Positions 23,107 to 31,448 of a stretch of DNA of 64,000 nt are shown here, piece after piece. Positions within the stretch are counted from its first letter, which is position 1; every line of letters begins with the position of its first letter. The stretch is from an uncultured Bacteroidales bacterium (GTDB lineage Bacteria > Bacteroidota > Bacteroidia > Bacteroidales > P3), in NCBI GenBank assembly GCA_900315935.1, contig ONBB01000009.1, positions 1 through 64,000 on the forward strand. Reading direction: 5' to 3'. The notes under the pieces are model-generated. The model searched no databases. It was not told the DNA's origin and worked only from the letters and a program-made list of their open reading frames with translations. A program made the translations under genes and the position numbers.

Positions 23107-24570
23107 ATGAAACAAGGTTTTGACAACGAGAAGTATCTGCGGATACAATCCGAACACATCAAAGAGCGCATCAGCAAGTTCGGCAATAAGCTTTATCTTG
23201 AATTTGGCGGTAAACTGTTCGACGACTACCACGCCAGCCGCGTGCTGCCCGGCTTCGAGCCCGACAGCAAGCTGAAGATGCTCACCCAACTGAAGGACGA
23301 TGCCGAGATAGTCATCGTGATCAGCGCCGTAGACATTGAGAAGAACAAGAAGCGCGGCGACCTCGGCATCACCTACGACGAGGACGTGCTGCGCCTGCGC
23401 GACGCTTTTATGGAGCGCGGCTTTATGGTGAGCGGTGTGGTCATCACCCATTACAGCGGCCAGGCCAGCGCTACGGCCTACCACGAGCGCCTCCACCGCC
23501 TCGGCATCAAGGCATACTACCATTATATTATTGAGGGGTATCCCACCAACGTGGAGCTCATCGACTCGGACGAGGGCTTCGGCAAGAACGACTACGTCGA
23601 GACCACGCGCCCGCTGGTGGTCGTTACCGCCCCGGGGCCCGGCAGCGGCAAAATGGCCGTATGCCTCAGCCAGCTCTACCAGGAGAACAAGCGCGGCATC
23701 AAGGCCGGCTACGCCAAGTTCGAGACCTTCCCCATCTGGAGCATACCGCTGAAACACCCCGTCAACATCGCCTACGAGGCCGCCACCGCCGACCTCAACG
23801 ATGTGAACATGATTGACCCCTTCCACCTGGAAGCCTACGGCGAGACCGCCGTCAACTACAACCGCGACATAGAGATATTCCCCGTCTTGAATGCCATCTT
23901 CGACGGTATCTATGGAGAAAATCCCTACAAGTCGCCCACCGACATGGGGGTCAACATGGCCGGTTTCTGCATCTGCGACGACGAGGTCTGCTGCCAGGCA
24001 TCGAAGGATGAAATCATCCGCCGCTACTATGCCGCCCTGTGCGCCTATGCCGAAGGGAAGCCCAACGAGGCTGAAATCAACAAGATAGCCCTGCTCATGA
24101 AGCAGGCCAAGATATCGACCGACGACCGTCGCGCCACCGTGGCCGCCAAGGAGCGCCGCGACAAAGAAGGCGCCCCCTCCGCCGCCATCGAACTCTCCGA
24201 CGGTACCATCATCACCGCTCACAGCGGCGACCTGCTCGGTGCCTGCGCAGCACTGCTGCTCAACGCACTCAAACACCTGGCCGGCATTGACCACAGCGTC
24301 AAGCTCATCTCGCAGAAGATGATAGAGCCCATCCAGCACACCAAGGTCAACATGCTGCATGGCAGCAACCCGCGCCTGCACACAGACGAGGTGCTGGTAA
24401 CCCTCTCCATCCTCAGCCTGCTGGACGACAACTGCCGCCGCGCCCTCGACTGCCTCCCCATGCTCGACGGGTGCCAAATGCACACCACGGTGATGACCAG
24501 CGAGGTAGACCGCAAGATATTCAAGAAACTCGGCGTCGGACTCACCTCCGAACCCGTCCGCAAAGATTAA
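23107..24570 (+). CDS. DUF1846 family protein
   Basis: A 487-residue soluble protein beginning MKQGFDNEKYLRIQSEHIKE. The blocks KLYLEFGGKLFDDYHASRVLPGF, VIVISAVDIEKNKKRGDLGITYDEDVLRL and TAPGPGSGKMAVCLSQLY are those of DUF1846 (PF08903), a conserved family without established biochemical function. The PGPGSGK segment looks like a phosphate-binding loop, so nucleotide binding is possible. Length fits the family. Monocistronic promoter upstream; deoD follows after 38 bases. Confidence 0.92.
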   Translation: MKQGFDNEKYLRIQSEHIKERISKFGNKLYLEFGGKLFDDYHASRVLPGFEPDSKLKMLTQLKDDAEIVIVISAVDIEKNKKRGDLGITYDEDVLRLRDAFMERGFMVSGVVITHYSGQASATAYHERLHRLGIKAYYHYIIEGYPTNVELIDSDEGFGKNDYVETTRPLVVVTAPGPGSGKMAVCLSQLYQENKRGIKAGYAKFETFPIWSIPLKHPVNIAYEAATADLNDVNMIDPFHLEAYGETAVNYNRDIEIFPVLNAIFDGIYGENPYKSPTDMGVNMAGFCICDDEVCCQASKDEIIRRYYAALCAYAEGKPNEAEINKIALLMKQAKISTDDRRATVAAKERRDKEGAPSAAIELSDGTIITAHSGDLLGACAALLLNALKHLAGIDHSVKLISQKMIEPIQHTKVNMLHGSNPRLHTDEVLVTLSILSLLDDNCRRALDCLPMLDGCQMHTTVMTSEVDRKIFKKLGVGLTSEPVRKD

Positions 24571-24608
24571 TCCAAACCTTTAACTATAACCTTTAACCTA
24601 TACCCCCT

Positions 24609-25313
24609 ATGACCCCTACCCCCCATAACAGCGCAAAACTCGGCGAGATAGCCGAAACCGTACTCATGGCCGGCGACCCGCTGCGCGTCAAATTCATGGC
24701 CGAGACCTACCTCGACAATCCCGTGCTCTTCAACCAGGTGCGCGGCATGCTGGGCTACACCGGCACCTACCGCGGCAAACGCATCAGTGTGATGGGCCAC
24801 GGCATGGGCGGCCCGTCGATAGGCATATACACCTACGAGCTGTACAACTTCTACAACGTGCAGACCATCATACGCGTGGGATCGGCAGGCTCCATCCAGG
24901 AGGACCTCCATGTGGGCGACCTGGTCATTGCCACCGGCGCCTGCACCAACTCCAACTACGCCGCCCAGTATGAGCTGCCGGGCACATACGCTCCCATCGC
25001 CGACTTCGCGCTGGCGCGGCGCGCCGTCGAAGCCTGCGAGCGCATGGGCTACCGCCACCGCGTGGGCAACGTCCTCTCCTCCGACACATTCTACACCGAG
25101 AACCCCCACAACGAGCGCTGGCAGCACATGGGCGTGCTGGCCGTCGAGATGGAGATAGCCATGCTCTATATGAACGCCGCCCGCAGCGGCAGAAAGGCCC
25201 TCGGCATCTGCACCGTCTCCGACCATATCCTGACCGGCGAGGCCACCACCGCCGAGCAACGCCAGAACACCTTCACCAAGATGATGGACGTAGCCTTTGC
25301 CATAGCCGACTAA
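24609..25313 (+). CDS. deoD: Purine-nucleoside phosphorylase DeoD
   Basis: A 234-residue hexameric-type PNP that cleaves purine (deoxy)nucleosides with phosphate. TVLMAGDPLRVKFMAETYL, SVMGHGMGGPSIGIYTYELY, VGSAGSIQ and VEMEIAMLYMNAA (substrate-binding Glu/Met-Glu) are the family blocks, with SDHILTGEATTAEQR near the C-terminus carrying the catalytic Asp. Between DUF1846 and this gene is a short CCTTTAACTATAACCTTTAACC word repeat. Confidence 0.95.
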   Translation: MTPTPHNSAKLGEIAETVLMAGDPLRVKFMAETYLDNPVLFNQVRGMLGYTGTYRGKRISVMGHGMGGPSIGIYTYELYNFYNVQTIIRVGSAGSIQEDLHVGDLVIATGACTNSNYAAQYELPGTYAPIADFALARRAVEACERMGYRHRVGNVLSSDTFYTENPHNERWQHMGVLAVEMEIAMLYMNAARSGRKALGICTVSDHILTGEATTAEQRQNTFTKMMDVAFAIAD

Positions 25314-25357
25314 CCTTCGCCGAATACTAACCTACAGCCCGAAATTAATCTCAAATA

Positions 25358-25975
25358 ATGATATTGAAACTCTACAACGGCAACCCCAACGTGCGCGATG
25401 TCAGGCGTGTGGCCGACATGCTGCGCAATGGGGGTGTCGCCATTCTGCCCACCGACACACTCTATTGCTTCGCCTGTTCGATGGAAAGCAAGCGGGCGGC
25501 CGAGAGCATAGCCCAGCTCAAGGGCTTCAAGTTGAAGCAGGCCAAGTATTCGATGCTGTGCGCCTCGTTAAGTCAGGCATCGGAGTACTACCGCTCGGTG
25601 GACCGAGACACCTTCGCCCTGCTGAAGCAGTGCCTACCCGGCCCCTTCACGTTCATCATGGAGGCCGCGGGCAGCGTGCCGCGCAATTTCCAGAACGCCA
25701 ACCACACCATCGGCATCCGTGTGCCGGAGAACGACATCACGCGCGCCGTCATCGAGGAGGTGGGCACGCCGCTTATCTGCACCTCCGTGCGCCCGCTGGG
25801 CGAGGAGGACGAGCCGGAGAACTACACCGACCCCGAGCTTATCCACGACCGCTTCGGCACACGCGTGGACGTGGTGGTTGACGGTGGAGTGGCCGACATC
25901 GAGGCATCGACGGTGATTGATTGCTCCGACGGTATCGAACTGGTACGACAGGGGAAAGGATGGGTCGAGCTATGA
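25358..25975 (+). CDS. tsaC: L-threonylcarbamoyladenylate synthase
   Basis: A 205-residue Sua5/YrdC/TsaC protein: GGVAILPTDTLYCFACSM, RAAESIAQLKGFKLKQAKYSMLCASL and GIRVPENDITRAVIEEVGTPLICTSVRPLGE. It makes the threonylcarbamoyl-AMP used for t6A37 in tRNA. The single-domain length matches TsaC rather than two-domain Sua5. Its stop overlaps the start of the next gene (ATGA). Confidence 0.93.
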   Translation: MILKLYNGNPNVRDVRRVADMLRNGGVAILPTDTLYCFACSMESKRAAESIAQLKGFKLKQAKYSMLCASLSQASEYYRSVDRDTFALLKQCLPGPFTFIMEAAGSVPRNFQNANHTIGIRVPENDITRAVIEEVGTPLICTSVRPLGEEDEPENYTDPELIHDRFGTRVDVVVDGGVADIEASTVIDCSDGIELVRQGKGWVEL

Positions 25976-26427
25976 GCGAGAGTTTCTACACCCAGCGCAG
26001 CGGATGCCTGATGCGCCTGCTGCTGCTTTCGATAGCGGTCATCGTGGGAGCCTGGCTGCTGCCGGGCATACATGTGGAGTCGGTCTGGTCGGTATTCCTG
26101 ACGGCGGTGGTCATATCGCTGCTGAACAACCTGCTGCGGCCGGTGCTTATCGTCATCACCCTGCCGGTAACCGCCGTAACGCTGGGGCTGTTCCTGTTTG
26201 TAATCAACGCGGTAATTATCCTATTGGCCTCAGGGCTGGTGAGCGGGTTCCATGTGGACAGCTTCTGGTCAGCGCTGCTGTTCAGCCTGGTGCTGACGGC
26301 GGTGAACTACCTGCTGGAGTGGCCCAACCGCTACATCAACCGCAGCCAGTTCAAGGGCAACCGACAGCCCCCCGAGGCCGACACCGACGACGAGGGCTTC
26401 ACCCCATACGAAGAAATCAAAGATTGA
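25972..26427 (+). CDS. YvlD/PF04020 family membrane protein
   Basis: A 151-residue protein with four hydrophobic segments (LLLLSIAVIVGAWLLPGI, VFLTAVVISLLNNLLRPVL, TLGLFLFVINAVIILLASG, ALLFSLVLTAVNYLL). The block LNNLLRPVLIVITLPVTAVTLG is the signature of the PF04020 (phage holin family 4, YvlD) membrane proteins of unknown role. An acidic tail ends it. Translationally coupled to tsaC; panC follows after five bases. Confidence 0.88.
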   Translation: MSESFYTQRSGCLMRLLLLSIAVIVGAWLLPGIHVESVWSVFLTAVVISLLNNLLRPVLIVITLPVTAVTLGLFLFVINAVIILLASGLVSGFHVDSFWSALLFSLVLTAVNYLLEWPNRYINRSQFKGNRQPPEADTDDEGFTPYEEIKD

Positions 26428-26432
26428 ACAAA

Positions 26433-27320
26433 ATGAAACAGATAACCCAAGCCGCCGGCCTACAGCAGGCTGTGCGGGAGGCCCGCGAAAAGGGTCTCAC
26501 CATCGGACTGGTGCCCACCATGGGCGCCCTGCACGAGGGGCACCTCTCGCTCATCGAGCGCGCCATCGGCGAGAACGACATGGTAGTAGTATCCCTCTTT
26601 GTCAACCCCATACAGTTCAACAACAAGGAGGACCTTGAGAAATATCCCCGCACGCTGGAGGCCGACCTGCGCCTCATCGGCACCCTTGAAGGGGCCGAGG
26701 CCAAAGTGGTGGCCTTCGCACCGACAGTGGAGGAGATGTACCCCGACGGCGAGCCCAAGGAGCAGTACAGCTTCGGCCCCGTGGAGGAGGTGATGGAGGG
26801 GCCGCGCCGCCCTGGACACTTCAACGGGGTGGCCGTGGTGGTGCGCCGCCTGTTCGACCTCAGCCAGCCCACCCGCGCCTACTTCGGCGAGAAGGACTAC
26901 CAGCAAATAGCCGTCATACGCGCCCTGCTGGAGCAGATAAAGTACCCCATCGAGCTGGTTCCCTGCCCCATCGTGAGGGCCGACGACGGCCTGGCCCTCA
27001 GCAGCCGCAACATGCGCCTCTCGCCCGAGGCGCGCGCCATCGCACCGGTTATCAACGCCACGCTGGAGCAGGCGGCCGAGATGGCGGAGTACGAGGAGGT
27101 GGACGATGTGAAGGAGTGGGTACTCGACACACTGGCCACCTTCCACGAAATCAATCCCCAGCCCAACGGCTTGCGCTTCGAGCCGGAGTACTTCGAGGTG
27201 GTGGACGCGCGCACGCTGCAGCCCATCGCCGACTGGAGCGAAGCGGGCGACCTCGGTGCCGTGGGCTGCATCGCCGTGTGGCTCGACGGAGTGCGCCTGA
27301 TTGATATCGTCAAATTCTAA
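26433..27320 (+). CDS. panC: Pantothenate synthetase
   Basis: A 295-residue enzyme joining pantoate and beta-alanine with ATP. Motifs: LVPTMGALHEGHLSL (HxGH class of adenylylation), NPIQFNNKEDLEKYPR, GHFNGVAVVVRRLFD, FGEKDYQQIAVI, ADDGLALSSRNMRLSPE. Slightly longer than E. coli PanC because of an acidic insert EMAEYEEVDDVKEW. No panB or panD is adjacent. Confidence 0.95.
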   Translation: MKQITQAAGLQQAVREAREKGLTIGLVPTMGALHEGHLSLIERAIGENDMVVVSLFVNPIQFNNKEDLEKYPRTLEADLRLIGTLEGAEAKVVAFAPTVEEMYPDGEPKEQYSFGPVEEVMEGPRRPGHFNGVAVVVRRLFDLSQPTRAYFGEKDYQQIAVIRALLEQIKYPIELVPCPIVRADDGLALSSRNMRLSPEARAIAPVINATLEQAAEMAEYEEVDDVKEWVLDTLATFHEINPQPNGLRFEPEYFEVVDARTLQPIADWSEAGDLGAVGCIAVWLDGVRLIDIVKF

Positions 27321-27332
27321 CCCATCCCCATT

Positions 27333-27373
27333 GGCGGAACGCATCTATCGCCCCCGGGCGGGATGCCTCCGCC
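27333..27373. other. GC-rich imperfect hairpin after panC
   Basis: GGCGG...GCATC and GATGC...CCGCC pair across a CCCCCGGGCG centre. It lies 13 bases after the panC stop but has no T-tract on this strand, so termination is uncertain. Confidence 0.35.
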
Positions 27374-27414
27374 TCCATAAAAAAACAAACACCTGGCCAA
27401 GAACACCCTAGCAG

Positions 27415-30102
27415 ATGAACCGTACATTCGACCCCTGGCAGCGGGAAGCCATCGAGATCAGCGGCGGGCGGCACGTGGTGCTGGCGCCGCCGGGGTGCGG
27501 CAAGACGGACATCCTGACCGAGCGGGTGGTGCACGCGCACGCCAACGGTGTGGCGTATAGCGACATGCTGTGCCTCACTTTCACCAACCGCGCCGCCAAG
27601 GGCATGGCACAACGCATCGCCGACCGCACGGGAAACCCCGTGCCGGACGACCTTTATGTGGGCAACATACACCGCTTCTGCTCGCAACTGCTGTTCAACC
27701 AGGGGCTTGTGAACCACAACACGGCCATCATCGACGAGGGCGACGTGGAGAGCATCATCCAGGAGGAGCTGTGCAAGCGGCTGAACACCACCAGCCGCAC
27801 CACGGAGCTGATGCGGTTCCAGCACGGGCTGCAGCAGATGGTGCTGGGGATGCGCGGCGAGCTGGTGCTACACGGCGACCTGTTCCGCGCGGCGGCGCTG
27901 GGCAAGCTGTGCGACGTGTTGGGGCGCCCCTTCGACGAGGCGAACCTGGCCGCCATCTACAGCGACATCGAGGGCCTCACACAGCGCTACTCCACCCTGC
28001 GCGAGCTGCCAGCGGCCAACATGATGCTGCTGGCCAAAGCCTACGAGCGATACAAGGAGGAGAACGACCTGCTAGACTACGACGACCTGCTGGTGCGGGC
28101 CTATCGGTACCTGAATGAGGAAGGAGGAGCGAGGAGTGAGGAACCAGCTTTGCGCAACAACTCCTCATTCCTCACACCGCCTTCTTCACTGCACAAATAC
28201 CGCTGGATAGAGGTGGACGAGGTGCAGGACCTCAACGCGCTGCAGTTCGCACTGATAGATCTGCTGGCGGCGGAGGATGCCACGGTGGTGTACCTAGGCG
28301 ACGAGCAGCAGGCCATCTTCTCGTTCATCGGCGCCAAACTGGAGACCCTCGAGGCACTGAAGCGGCGCTGCCGAGGAAACATACACCACCTGCACACCAA
28401 CTACCGCTCACCCAAGTACTTGCTGGACCTCCAGAACGACTTCGCGGTGCGCAACCTGGGCATTGCGCGCGAGATGCTGCCCACCACCCCTGACGCAGAA
28501 CCCTTAACCCATAACTCTGAACTCATAACTCATAACTCCCAAGACCTGTGCCTGCTGAACGTGGTGGACGCCCAGCTGCAGAGCTACTACACGGCGCGCT
28601 TCGCCAAGCGCTACGGCGACCTCGACCCCGAGGGGCGCGTGGCCCTGCTGGTGAGCACCAACCGCGAGGCCGACGAGCTAGGCGAGATGATGAGCGGCAT
28701 GGGGGTGAACCACTTCAAAATCAGCGGTACCGACCTCTTCTCGCTGCCGTCGGTAAGGCTGCTGCTGGCCCACCTGACGGTGGTGTGCGACGAGAACGTG
28801 TTCATCGCCTGGGCACGCCTGCTGTGGGGACTGGGCGTGGCGCCAACCTACACCGCGGCGCGCGACCTGATGCGCGACCTGCGGCGTGTGGCCCTGCTGC
28901 CGAGCGACTTCGTAAAGCACCCCGGCAGCTCCTACCTGCAGGAATTCGTCAACGCCTACGACACCGAGGAACTCGTCATCTTCGACACCGAGACCACCGG
29001 CCTCGACACCGACAGCGACGACATCATCCAGATTGCCGCCATCCGCGTGCGGCAGGGCCGGGTGGTGGGGCAGCCGTTCGACATCCTGCTGGAGACCGAC
29101 CGCGAGCTGCCCGAGACCGTGGGCGGACACCCCAACCCCATGCTCGAGGTATACCGCAGCGGCAAGCGCCACCCACGGGCCGTGGGGCTGCGGCGCTTCA
29201 TGGACTACTGCCACGGCAAGGTGCTGGTGGGGCACAACGTAGAGTACGACTACCAGATACTGAAACGCAACCTGGAGCGCAGCTGCCCGGACATCCACCT
29301 GGAGGAGGCCTGCCCGCGTTACTTCGACACGCTGAAATACATACGCCTCGTGCGGCCGCGCCTGCGCAACTACAAGCTGGCCCACCTGCTGGAGGTGCTG
29401 CACCTCGAGGGCGAGAACAGCCACCGCGCCGACGACGACATACGGGCCACCAAGGAGCTGCTCGTCTTCTGCCACCGCTGCGCCATGCAGATGACGGGCG
29501 ACCAGCGCCTCTTCCTGCAGGAACACCAGCGGCAGGTGGAACGGTTCCGCGAACGCTACGCCGACATCTACCTCGAGGCACCGCGGCAGGCGGGCATCGT
29601 GGAGGCACTGGAGGCCGCCTACGGGCGGTGGCTGGCTCTGGGACGCATCGAGCCTGTGGAGAAATGGCACCACCTGACCCACTACCTGCGCGAGGAACTG
29701 GTCCGCACCGACCTATACCCCACCCTGCGACGCCAGCTGGAACGCTACGTAACCGACCTCTGCACCCTGAAGGAGGCCGACCTCTGTGGCAGCTCGCTGC
29801 AGGAGCGCTACATCATCTCCACCGTCCACAAAGCCAAGGGGTTGGAATTCGACACGGTGATTGTCTACCGCGGCATCGACGGCAACTACCCGGGCCAGCG
29901 CAGCTGGACCGAGAAGCAGATACAGGAGGACGCGCGGCGGATGTTCGTAGCCCTCTCTCGCTCGCGCAAGCGGCTGTGTATCACCATGGACGAGTATTTC
30001 GGCCGCTCGTCCCACGCCCTCTCTCCATTTTTGGAGCGCGTCAGAAACCACTTCACCGAATACCGCCGCGGAAGCGACGGCAAAATCCGACAGGTCAACT
30101 AG
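27415..30102 (+). CDS. UvrD-type helicase with inserted DnaQ-like exonuclease
   Basis: An 895-residue protein. Superfamily 1A helicase motifs: Q-like WQREAIEI, Walker A APPGCGKTDIL (about 24-34), CLTFTNRAAKGMAQRI, Walker B YRWIEVDEVQDLNALQ, LGDEQQAIFSFIGA, LHTNYRSPKYLLD, and near the C-terminus STVHKAKGLEFDTVIVYRGID and FVALSRSRKRL. Between them (about 520-700) sits a complete DEDD exonuclease: IFDTETTGLDTDSDDIIQIAA, LVGHNVEYDYQILKRNL and ENSHRADDDIRATKELL. The arrangement suggests unwinding coupled to 3'-5' trimming in DNA repair. Two in-frame word repeats (28118-28180, 28500-28545) add about 37 residues flanking the Walker B and exonuclease approaches. Confidence 0.92.
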   Translation: MNRTFDPWQREAIEISGGRHVVLAPPGCGKTDILTERVVHAHANGVAYSDMLCLTFTNRAAKGMAQRIADRTGNPVPDDLYVGNIHRFCSQLLFNQGLVNHNTAIIDEGDVESIIQEELCKRLNTTSRTTELMRFQHGLQQMVLGMRGELVLHGDLFRAAALGKLCDVLGRPFDEANLAAIYSDIEGLTQRYSTLRELPAANMMLLAKAYERYKEENDLLDYDDLLVRAYRYLNEEGGARSEEPALRNNSSFLTPPSSLHKYRWIEVDEVQDLNALQFALIDLLAAEDATVVYLGDEQQAIFSFIGAKLETLEALKRRCRGNIHHLHTNYRSPKYLLDLQNDFAVRNLGIAREMLPTTPDAEPLTHNSELITHNSQDLCLLNVVDAQLQSYYTARFAKRYGDLDPEGRVALLVSTNREADELGEMMSGMGVNHFKISGTDLFSLPSVRLLLAHLTVVCDENVFIAWARLLWGLGVAPTYTAARDLMRDLRRVALLPSDFVKHPGSSYLQEFVNAYDTEELVIFDTETTGLDTDSDDIIQIAAIRVRQGRVVGQPFDILLETDRELPETVGGHPNPMLEVYRSGKRHPRAVGLRRFMDYCHGKVLVGHNVEYDYQILKRNLERSCPDIHLEEACPRYFDTLKYIRLVRPRLRNYKLAHLLEVLHLEGENSHRADDDIRATKELLVFCHRCAMQMTGDQRLFLQEHQRQVERFRERYADIYLEAPRQAGIVEALEAAYGRWLALGRIEPVEKWHHLTHYLREELVRTDLYPTLRRQLERYVTDLCTLKEADLCGSSLQERYIISTVHKAKGLEFDTVIVYRGIDGNYPGQRSWTEKQIQEDARRMFVALSRSRKRLCITMDEYFGRSSHALSPFLERVRNHFTEYRRGSDGKIRQVN
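28118..28180 (+). repeat. AGGAGTGAGGA word repeat in the helicase gene
   Basis: GAGGAAGGAGGAGCGAGGAG and, 15 bases on, AACTCCTCATTCCTCACACC form inverted runs of GAGGAGTGAGGAA-type words, adding about 21 residues (235-256) just before YRWIEVDEVQ. Related words lie in queE (34785) and recO (47033). Confidence 0.85.
28500..28545 (+). repeat. AACTCATAACTC word repeat in the helicase gene
   Basis: Words TTAACCCATAACTCTGAACT and CATAACTCATAACTCCCAA encode EPLTHNSELITHNSQ (362-377). A reverse-orientation relative, GAGTTATGAGTTATGAG, lies at 47429-47458. Confidence 0.85.
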
Positions 30103-30167
30103 GGAACCGGTAGGGACTCTCTAGGGGAATACATAGGCCTTGGTAGGATTTGGTACGTTATGGTACC
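30100..30167 (+). repeat. TAGGGGAA intergenic repeat, copy 2
   Basis: Starts exactly at the TAG stop codon of the helicase gene: TAGGGAACCGGTAGGGACTC, TCTAGGGGAATACATAGGCC, then TTGGTAGGATTTGGTACG and TTATGGTACC. A diverged member of the family. Confidence 0.75.
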
Positions 30168-30449
30168 TATGCCCCCGACCCTTCTAGATTCAAAGGATAA
30201 AAAAAACTCATTAAAAGAGAAAAAAACAACCCATTAACATCGCTACAATACTTTTATACGAATAATATATTGCTGATAATCAGTGTAAAACAAAAAAAAA
30301 CAATAAAATTTATTTTGTAGATTGAAAAAATGTTCGTATCTTTGCACTTGGTTTAGACGTCGAACCACCCGACCAACAAAAGACCCAATGGATTTATTAG
30401 GGAATCAATTTGTCCTATTTTAAAATTTAAAACAAAAAATAAAAGACAA
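30103..30449. other. AT-rich intergenic region
   Basis: After the repeat copy this 347-base gap is A/T-rich (30170-30335) with no credible ORF, ending in the promoter at 30337 and a leader of about 100 bases. Its composition continues into the next two genes. Confidence 0.6.
30337..30344 (+). promoter_or_regulatory. -7 box TATCTTTG
   Basis: TATCTTTGCAC fits TAnnTTTG; likely start of transcription for the two exported-protein genes 30450 and 30942. Confidence 0.65.
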
Positions 30450-30929
30450 ATGAACATTAGGAAACAAGCACTTTTTAGTGCATTCATTATCGCAATTTGT
30501 ACGATGATAATTGTCGCATGCGAAAAAAGCGATTCTTCTGAAAAAAGCAGAACCCCGCAAGTGAACAGCATGGATTCAAAAGCGACTATTGAGGATGGAA
30601 TTTACACGGGTGAATTCAAACGAGAATCTACCACTCTCTATTACACACTTGTAGTGAAACAAGGAATGGTTGTAGATTTTACAGCAAAAGATGAAAACGG
30701 CGTAATGGCAAATCCTCCAGATAATGCAGATTGGAGAGGACCTAAGTATGACCCCATTAGCGCTTATGATATATTTACGGACATGTGCCTGATAGAACGT
30801 TATCCTTGTGTCGCGGTTGTTCCCGTGAGGACTCACGGCTGGAACGATGGGGGAAAGCCGATGTACTATTATTATGTAGTGGGATGCGATTATAACGAGG
30901 ATGGGGACTGCTGGTATAATGAAGAATAA
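30450..30929 (+). CDS. Lipoprotein of unknown function
   Basis: A 159-residue protein with hydrophobic N-terminus and lipobox IIVAC followed by EKSDSSEKS. The mature part has IEDGIYTGEFKRES and a C-terminal half rich in Trp/Tyr/Asp (PDNADWRGPKYDPISAYD; DYNEDGDCWYNEE). No family is recognised. Much AT-richer than the neighbourhood, as is the following gene, 12 bases on, so the pair may have arrived together. Confidence 0.7.
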   Translation: MNIRKQALFSAFIIAICTMIIVACEKSDSSEKSRTPQVNSMDSKATIEDGIYTGEFKRESTTLYYTLVVKQGMVVDFTAKDENGVMANPPDNADWRGPKYDPISAYDIFTDMCLIERYPCVAVVPVRTHGWNDGGKPMYYYYVVGCDYNEDGDCWYNEE

Positions 30930-30941
30930 AAAAAAGTCATT

Positions 30942-31340
30942 ATGAAAAAGCTCTTGTTATGGATATCCCTGGCGTTGATGGCATTGAATGCCTCCGCCAA
31001 CAGCACCGCCAATGGCACGAAAGACAAACCCACCAACGACACTACATTCCGCGTTGACACAACTTCCATTTTGAATGGGCGTTCTTTAATCTCGCAACGC
31101 ATGACTGAAGGTTGGTCGTTATACAACACTGTTCGCTTGGACGAAGAAACGGTCAAAATCACCTTCTATCGTCTTAATGGTTCAAAGTCGGCGAGAAGTA
31201 GCGGAAAAGAAGAGTACGACGAAATCCCAGACGGAACCTATGAGTCGTACTTCGAATTACTCTCGGGGAAAATGACAAAGATAGTGATTGTAGTGAAAGA
31301 CGGGAAGGTCGTCAGTCATTCGAGCGAGAACCTCCCATAA
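30942..31340 (+). CDS. Small exported protein of unknown function
   Basis: A 132-residue protein with signal peptide ending ALNASA and a mature part NSTANGTKDKPTNDTTFRVD. The C-terminal half (PDGTYESYFELLSGKMTKIVIVVKDGKVVSHSS) resembles the DGxYxG...G motif of the preceding lipoprotein (EDGIYTGEFK...YYTLVVKQGMVVDF), so the two may be distant paralogues with a shared strand pattern. Function unknown. Confidence 0.65.
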   Translation: MKKLLLWISLALMALNASANSTANGTKDKPTNDTTFRVDTTSILNGRSLISQRMTEGWSLYNTVRLDEETVKITFYRLNGSKSARSSGKEEYDEIPDGTYESYFELLSGKMTKIVIVVKDGKVVSHSSENLP

Positions 31341-31391
31341 CAACGTACCACATTTGGAGTATTGATGGACAAAGGCACTTTGTCCTACCCC

Positions 31392-31427
31392 AATCTCGGT
31401 TGTCCACCTAGGTGGACAACCGAGATT
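31392..31427. terminator. Perfect 36-bp palindrome between convergent genes
   Basis: Two 18-base arms (AATCTCGGTTGTCCACCT and its exact complement) meet at CCTAGG without a spacer. It lies between the stops at 31340 (plus) and 31449 (minus). It could be a bidirectional terminator, although it lacks T-tracts, or a protein-binding site. Confidence 0.5.
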
Positions 31428-31448
31428 TCGTAGTCAGTGGCAGAAAGT

